Below are positions 5,946 through 9,433 of a stretch of 9,433 bases of DNA, piece by piece (positions within the stretch are counted from its first letter, which is position 1; each line of letters starts with the position of its first letter). This stretch comes from Anaerolineae bacterium (GTDB lineage Bacteria > Chloroflexota > Anaerolineae > Promineifilales > Promineifilaceae), in assembly GCA_028277515.1 (NCBI GenBank), contig JANQGC010000048.1:1-9433 (forward strand). The letters are read 5' to 3'. The notes beneath the pieces were generated by a model that did no database searches, was not told where the DNA came from, and was given only the letters and a program-made list of their open reading frames with translations. The position numbers and the translations under genes were made by a program.

Positions 5946-6361
5946 TGTAAGAGGAGGACACCAATATTTTCGGCCGCTGCTTTTAATTTTTCATCCAGCG
6001 TGGCGAGGGGCACGCCTCTATTCACGGCCAGGGCCAGATAGGCGGCATCATAACTGGATAATTCTTGCGTTCGGCCCAATTCTAACAGTTCTGCCATCCG
6101 AACCAGCCCATCCTCCAGGTCGATTCGAATTGGCAAGCGCTCTAAAATAGATAAAAAGTACTTACTGCTGGCGGGGGTTAATCTCTCGCGCCGCTCTGCG
6201 ACAAGGAGCACATTAACGACCTCAAGCGGCCAAATCGTTGGCACAATGGCCTCTGATTCCAGCAGCCGGTCTAAAACCCGGTCGGCATATTTATTTTTTT
6301 CATCCTCGAAACACCAGGCCATCACGACCGAATTATCAACGACGAACATTTGCCTGTTCAC
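5942..6361 (-). CDS. vapC: VapC-type PIN-domain toxin (endoribonuclease)
   Basis: A 139-residue single PIN domain. Family knowledge: VapC toxins are Mg2+-dependent RNases that cut tRNA or rRNA, held inactive by a cognate antitoxin. The four acidic active-site positions are visible: Asp9 (FVVDNSVVMAW), Glu47 (WPLEVVNVL), Asp105 (SSYDAAYLALA) and Asp123 (LATLDEKL), so the toxin looks catalytically intact. The GTG at 6361 overlaps the antitoxin TGA (GTGA), implying translational coupling; GAGGGTAGG lies just upstream. An internal ATG at 6349 (MFVVDNS) is an alternative start that would still keep the whole fold. Stop is TGA at 5944-5942, overlapping a tiny downstream ORF. No frameshift or truncation is seen. 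Confidence 0.92.
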   Translation of the reverse strand: MNRQMFVVDNSVVMAWCFEDEKNKYADRVLDRLLESEAIVPTIWPLEVVNVLLVAERRERLTPASSKYFLSILERLPIRIDLEDGLVRMAELLELGRTQELSSYDAAYLALAVNRGVPLATLDEKLKAAAENIGVLLLQ

Positions 6362-6597
6362 CGCCTACCCTCAGCTATCATCTCTTTTATAGATAATCCG
6401 TCTAGTTTGTTTTTCTGGCGAAATTGACGGAGTTCGCTGATAACGGCCGACACGTCGATCCGCTTTTCCCTACCAAAGGGCTGCAAAATAGCCACCGGTA
6501 CACCATGCTTCGTGATCACAATGCTTTGTCCTTCATCGACTTGCTTCAGGAGTTTTGCTAAATGTGTTTTAGCGTAGTAAGCGCCCACTGTTTCCAT
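6358..6597 (-). CDS. vapB: Phd/YefM-family antitoxin
   Basis: A short cytoplasmic antitoxin of 79 residues. The N-terminal part METVGAYYAKTHLAKLLKQV followed by DEGQSIVITKHGVPVAIL is the classic Phd/YefM DNA-binding fold. The C-terminal third (about 55-79, RQKNKLDGLSIKEMIAEGRR) is the expected toxin-binding tail. Family knowledge: it masks the VapC active site and, with toxin, represses its own promoter. Three consecutive ATG codons occur (6603, 6600, 6597). The third is preferred because the AAAAGGA Shine-Dalgarno sequence (6610-6604) would lie too close to the first two and because METVGAYYAKTHL is the usual family start; the longest form has 81 residues. It is the first gene of the operon and precedes vapC with a 4-nt overlap. 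Confidence 0.92.
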   Translation of the reverse strand: METVGAYYAKTHLAKLLKQVDEGQSIVITKHGVPVAILQPFGREKRIDVSAVISELRQFRQKNKLDGLSIKEMIAEGRR

Positions 6598-6607
6598 CAT
6601 CATTCCT

Positions 6608-6634
6608 TTTAGACTGGTTTAAGACCAGTCTAAA
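6608..6634 (-). promoter_or_regulatory. 27-bp palindromic operator of the vapBC operon
   Basis: TTTAGACTGGT (6608-6618) and ACCAGTCTAAA (6624-6634) form a perfect 11-bp inverted repeat around TTAAG. It covers the predicted -10 box and transcription start of vapB, the expected place for the autorepressing antitoxin-toxin complex. Confidence 0.75.
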
Positions 6635-6655
6635 CAATCGCGTGATGTTTGTCAA
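6627..6655 (-). promoter_or_regulatory. vapBC promoter
   Basis: Reading the minus strand, a perfect -35 TTGACA (6655-6650) is followed after 17 nt by TAGACT (6632-6627), a 4-of-6 match to TATAAT. The start point should fall near 6620, about 23 nt before the chosen vapB ATG. The -10 is inside the 27-bp palindrome. Confidence 0.7.
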
Positions 6656-6662
6656 TCCCGTG

Positions 6663-6706
6663 AGCAAATTGCCTAATTTGCTTCCCATCGCAAACCAGGC
6701 AATTTG
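6663..6706. promoter_or_regulatory. Cluster of three CAAATT(GCC) half-sites between vapBC and parAB promoters
   Basis: AGCAAATT (6663-6670) and AATTTGCT (6675-6682) are a perfect 8-bp inverted repeat around GCCT. CAAATTGCCT (6665-6674) also pairs perfectly with AGGCAATTTG (6697-6706). The three copies share CAAATT. They lie just upstream of both divergent promoters, suggesting a regulator or partition-protein binding region, although they could equally be a structural repeat. Confidence 0.45.
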
Positions 6707-6725
6707 TGTTACGAATCAACCCATT

Positions 6726-6754
6726 TTGACGCTGATTCCCCTTCGTGCTATCGT
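6726..6754 (+). promoter_or_regulatory. Candidate parAB promoter
   Basis: TTGACG (6726-6731) and TATCGT (6749-6754) are separated by 17 bp, five and four of six consensus bases respectively. A start near 6761 would give a leader of about 92 nt before parA. Confidence 0.5.
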
Positions 6755-6774
6755 TTACAAAGGCGTTTGTTAAC
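6753..6774. promoter_or_regulatory. 22-bp palindrome at the parAB start region (candidate operator or parS-like site)
   Basis: GTTTACAAA (6753-6761) and TTTGTTAAC (6766-6774) are inverted repeats, 8 of 9 matching, around GGCG. The element overlaps the end of the predicted -10 and the start point, so a bound protein would repress parA. It does not match the canonical parS 16-mer. Confidence 0.5.
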
Positions 6775-6852
6775 CATCCCTAAAGGGGTTTCCAATCTGA
6801 TGATAAATGATCCACGCTCCAAATTTACAGGTTCCAACACTGCGGAGGAATT

Positions 6853-7644
6853 ATGACGCGCATCATTGCCATCGCCATGCAGAAGGGCGGGGTCGGCAAA
6901 ACGACCACCACCATCAACCTGGCCGCCGCCTTATCGGAACAGGGCAAGCGGGTGTTGGCCGTTGATCTTGACGCACAAGGTAATCTGACCCAGCATTGCG
7001 GTTATGATCCGGAGCGATTGTCACCAACCATTTATGAGGCGTTGAAGGCTGAGGTCGAAGGAGAAGAAGGAGATGCCCTGGACGCGATTTATGAAACAAG
7101 TGAAAGCTTTCATTTACTGCCTTCGCAACCGGAATTGAGCTTTATTGAAGTGTCTCTGATCAACACTCTCAGCCGGGAACAGGTTTTGAACACGATTTTG
7201 GAAGATGTTAAGCCGCATTACGATTATATCCTGGTTGATTGCAGCCCTTCTTTAGGTTTGCTGGTGATTAATGCCCTGACGGCCGCCGATAGCGTACTCA
7301 TCCCTATTCAAGCCGACTACCTGGCCGCGCGCGGTGCTTTCATGATCCTCTCCAGCATTGAAACCGTGCGCCGTAAAAAACTGAACCCCGATTTGAGAAT
7401 AGAAGGCATCCTCTTGACCATGGCCGACACACGCACCAACCTGGCCCAGGAGGTACAGCGCGCCGTCAGCAGCCAATACGGTGGCGACATCACTATTTTT
7501 GCACCTATTGTGCGCCGCTCCGTCCGTTTTGGTGAGAGCGCGGCCGCCGGCAGAAGCATCCTGGCCTACGATCCCCGGGGAGTTGGGGCTGAAGCGTACC
7601 GGCAGGTGGCCCAGGTTATTTTGGAGGGCAGCAATCATGGCTAG
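6853..7644 (+). CDS. parA: ParA/Soj-family chromosome or plasmid partition ATPase
   Basis: A 263-residue deviant-Walker ATPase of the MinD/ParA superfamily. The Walker A box is KGGVGKTTT (residues 11-19) with the signature Lys at 11, the A' motif is DLDAQGNLT (38-46), and the Walker B motif is ILVDCSPSLG (Asp129), followed by PIQADYLAARG. Family knowledge: ATP-dimerised ParA binds DNA nonspecifically and its hydrolysis is triggered by ParB, moving parS-bound ParB complexes. There is no N-terminal helix-turn-helix extension, so this is the short Soj/type Ib form rather than the large plasmid P1 type. ATG 6853 follows GGAGGAA (6844-6850) at good spacing. The last 8 nt overlap parB, so the two are co-translated. 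No broken motif is seen. Confidence 0.95.
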   Translation: MTRIIAIAMQKGGVGKTTTTINLAAALSEQGKRVLAVDLDAQGNLTQHCGYDPERLSPTIYEALKAEVEGEEGDALDAIYETSESFHLLPSQPELSFIEVSLINTLSREQVLNTILEDVKPHYDYILVDCSPSLGLLVINALTAADSVLIPIQADYLAARGAFMILSSIETVRRKKLNPDLRIEGILLTMADTRTNLAQEVQRAVSSQYGGDITIFAPIVRRSVRFGESAAAGRSILAYDPRGVGAEAYRQVAQVILEGSNHG

Positions 7645-8725
7645 AAAAAAGCCTAAAATCGATCTTTCCCAACCTTTTCAGCCGCGCCGCGGGGATATGG
7701 CCAGGCTGTTCAGCGGTGATGATGACGTGGAGCAGGCGGCGGGCATGCAGCTTGTTTCCCTGCGCCTGGATGCCATCCAACCTGATCCCGACCAGCCGCG
7801 CAGCACGTTTCCCCGTGAAAGTCTGGAGGAGTTAAGCCGGAGCATTGCCCAGGACGGGGTGATTCAGCCGATCGAAGTAGCCGAAATTCGGCCGAACCAA
7901 TATTTAATTGTGCACGGCGAACGACGCTGGCGGGCGGCCAAGATGGCCGATTTGGAATTTATTCCGGCTGTTGTTCGTCGCCGTGATTATGATCAGATCA
8001 CACGCTTTGTGCGCCAGCTTGTGGAGAACATTCAGCGCGAGGATTTGAATGATGTTGACCGGGCTGCGGGTATGATTCGCCTGCGCGATTTCCTGCAGGA
8101 TGAACTGGACACGGCGCGTTCAGAAGACATCCCCAGCGATAAACCGTGGGCAAAAAAAATCACCTGGGCCAAGGTCGGTGAGCGATTGGGCTATTCTCGC
8201 CAGCGCATCCATCAGTTGATCAAGCTGCTCGATCTGCCCGATGAGATCAAAGAAGCGGTTCGTGACGGCACACTGACTGAGCGCGATACGCGCGTCTACC
8301 AGGGGCTGAAGCCTTCCCAGCAGCGTGCGTTGCACAGAGCGCGCATGGCCGGCGACATCAGCCCTAAGGAGATGCGTGACGTGGCGGTCCTGCTCAAACG
8401 TGCCCCCGACCTGACGGTGCACCGCGCCATCCGCCATATCCGCGACCCCGAATCAAAGATCGAACCGGGATTCAGCCCCACTTCCTCTCTAGAAAACCTG
8501 GGTTCGGAGCAAATGGCCTGGCCGGCGGAAGATGAATGGTTGGCCGAGAGTGCCGCTGCTACGCGGGGCGGCCAGCCCGGCCCGATTCAACGTTTGGTCT
8601 GGGCGCGAGGCCACCTACACCGCGTGCAACCACAGCAGTTGAGTGCGGCCGAACGGCAGGAGATTGTACGCTTGCTAACCCTGATCCGGCGTGATGTCAA
8701 CTCACTCCTTGATACCCTGGAATAA
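7637..8725 (+). CDS. parB: ParB/Spo0J-family partition protein
   Basis: A 362-residue protein. The start is ATG 7637, with GGAGGGC (7623-7629) ahead, inside the end of parA; the longer open frame upstream only shadows parA. The N-terminal domain begins near residue 37 (MQLVSLRLDAIQPDPDQPRS) and contains the CTP-binding box GERRWRA (94-100) and LVENIQREDLND (128-139). The helix-turn-helix ITWAKVGERLGYSRQRIHQL at about 175-194, followed by IKLLDLP, would bind parS. Family knowledge: ParB loads at parS as a CTP-dependent sliding clamp and stimulates ParA. Between the ENIQRE motif and the helix-turn-helix there is an extra charged stretch (about 155-173) not usual in Spo0J. The C-terminal 70 residues, ending in LLTLIRRDVNSLLDTLE, are not the lysine-rich Spo0J dimerisation domain I would expect. 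The spacing suggests a lineage variant. No terminator follows. Confidence 0.92.
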   Translation: MARKKPKIDLSQPFQPRRGDMARLFSGDDDVEQAAGMQLVSLRLDAIQPDPDQPRSTFPRESLEELSRSIAQDGVIQPIEVAEIRPNQYLIVHGERRWRAAKMADLEFIPAVVRRRDYDQITRFVRQLVENIQREDLNDVDRAAGMIRLRDFLQDELDTARSEDIPSDKPWAKKITWAKVGERLGYSRQRIHQLIKLLDLPDEIKEAVRDGTLTERDTRVYQGLKPSQQRALHRARMAGDISPKEMRDVAVLLKRAPDLTVHRAIRHIRDPESKIEPGFSPTSSLENLGSEQMAWPAEDEWLAESAAATRGGQPGPIQRLVWARGHLHRVQPQQLSAAERQEIVRLLTLIRRDVNSLLDTLE

Positions 8726-8786
8726 GTCATAATTTCGATTTAACGCCGAATCGCTCATCGCATTTATCCAATTGATGAACAATCAC

Positions 8787-9433
8787 ATGATCCGAATATT
8801 AAAGCCTACTGACCAAAACATTCTCGAGGATTATTTACTTCCTCGAATAGAATCTTCAATGTTTTTCGTTTCCAACTCGCGTAATGCCGGCCTGCAAGAT
8901 TTTGGACAGCTTTTTCAAGGCAGTTACGCAGCCGCTTTTGATGGAGACCGGATGATTGGAGTGGTAGCTCATTATTGGAATCAAAATCTAATCCTGCAAG
9001 CGCCATTGAATCTATTACAGCCGCTGGTGCGTACGGCCGTTTCTGCTGCCCGGCGACCGATTAAAGGTGTCATTGGTCCCCAGGAACAGGTGCAGGCTGT
9101 GCTGGAGTTCCTGACTGTGCCTCCGGACAATCTCCAGGTAGATGAGCCGGAATATTTGTACAGTCTGTGTCTGGCTGATATGAAACTGCCAGGGCCGCTG
9201 CAGACCGGCCAATGGCACGGCCGAATGGTTGGCCTCAATGACATCGAGCTGATGACCCGCTGGCGCGTGGGCTATGCCATTGAAGCCCTGGGCGAAACGG
9301 ATTCCCCCCAGCTTTGGCGGCAAATGCGCCAGGGGGTGATTCGCTATATTGAAGGGCGGCTGAGCTGGATTCTGGAGGATCGGGGAACGCCGGTCTCAAC
9401 CAGCTCTTTTAACGCCAAGATCAAGGAAATGGT
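8787..9433 (+). CDS. GNAT-family N-acetyltransferase, truncated by right edge
   Basis: An open frame runs from ATG 8787 (or in-frame ATG 8775) to the window end, giving at least 215 residues with no stop. The N-terminus reads MIRILKPTDQNILEDYLLPR, then SSMFFVSNSRNAGLQD, then FQGSYAAAFDGDRMIGVVAH and YWNQNLILQAP. I recognise this as the pre-domain of a two-part GNAT acetyltransferase family (DUF4081-like layout). The acetyl-CoA-binding GNAT domain would start near 185 and is mostly beyond the edge. Family members transfer acetyl groups to amines; the substrate here is unknown. No convincing Shine-Dalgarno sequence precedes either start, and only 61 bp separate it from parB, so it could be read from the par transcript. 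Confidence 0.7.
   Translation, partial: MIRILKPTDQNILEDYLLPRIESSMFFVSNSRNAGLQDFGQLFQGSYAAAFDGDRMIGVVAHYWNQNLILQAPLNLLQPLVRTAVSAARRPIKGVIGPQEQVQAVLEFLTVPPDNLQVDEPEYLYSLCLADMKLPGPLQTGQWHGRMVGLNDIELMTRWRVGYAIEALGETDSPQLWRQMRQGVIRYIEGRLSWILEDRGTPVSTSSFNAKIKEM

Noticed and set aside
6663..6682. AGCAAATT-GCCT-AATTTGCT as a terminator
   Set aside because: It is AT-rich, lacks a T-run, and lies between two divergent promoters rather than after a gene.
7481..7636. N-terminal extension of parB reading back into parA
   Set aside because: The extra 52 codons are parA read in another frame; ATG 7637 has a good Shine-Dalgarno sequence and the expected ParB start.
1..9433. tRNA, rRNA, riboswitch or canonical parS sites
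   Set aside because: No cloverleaf, rRNA core or known riboswitch motif was recognised by eye, and no CACGTG-centred parS palindrome was found.

Overview
The window looks like chromosomal DNA of a Gram-positive-like or monoderm environmental bacterium, most plausibly a Chloroflexota (Anaerolineae-type) member. This taxonomic call is inference. It rests on moderate GC, short tandem heptamers and large GC-rich palindromes between genes, a secreted protein ending in a YxPxxxR-like tail, and very frequent copies of the palindrome CGGCCG. No rRNA or other taxonomic marker is present.

Layout, left to right. (1) The 3' end of an FGGY sugar kinase, most like xylulokinase, enters from the left edge (1-628). 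A 7-bp-periodic tandem repeat follows (about 641-714). (2) On the minus strand is a HigA-type antitoxin (719-1021), preceded in its operon by the C-terminal remnant of its HigB toxin (about 1031-1195). (3) A large secreted protein (1262-3919) has a signal peptide, a carbohydrate-binding-like domain, an unrecognised middle domain and four tandem domains of exactly 107 residues. (4) A 400-bp intergenic stretch holds two long imperfect hairpins (3986-4137) with matching outer ends. (5) Two membrane proteins follow: a DoxX-like protein (4325-4720) and an EamA/DMT transporter (4897-5820). (6) A complete minus-strand Phd/VapC toxin-antitoxin operon (6597-5942) has a well-formed promoter and a 27-bp operator-like palindrome. 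A tiny ORF is coupled to its end. (7) Divergent from that operon is a parA-parB pair (6853-8725) with a candidate promoter and two sets of palindromes in its control region. (8) The right edge cuts a GNAT-family acetyltransferase gene (from 8787).

How the genes relate. The only tightly co-working sets are vapB-vapC (antitoxin and toxin, overlapping by 4 nt) and parA-parB (segregation ATPase and CTP-switch-type DNA clamp, overlapping by 8 nt). They share a divergent 255-bp control region, so this part resembles a replicon-stabilisation cassette, although it may simply be the chromosomal par locus. The other genes look like independent accessory units. The most unusual signals are the genome-style iteration of CGGCCG (27 copies by eye), heptamer repeats running into two stop codons, the broken higB, and the exact 107-residue periodicity of the secreted protein.
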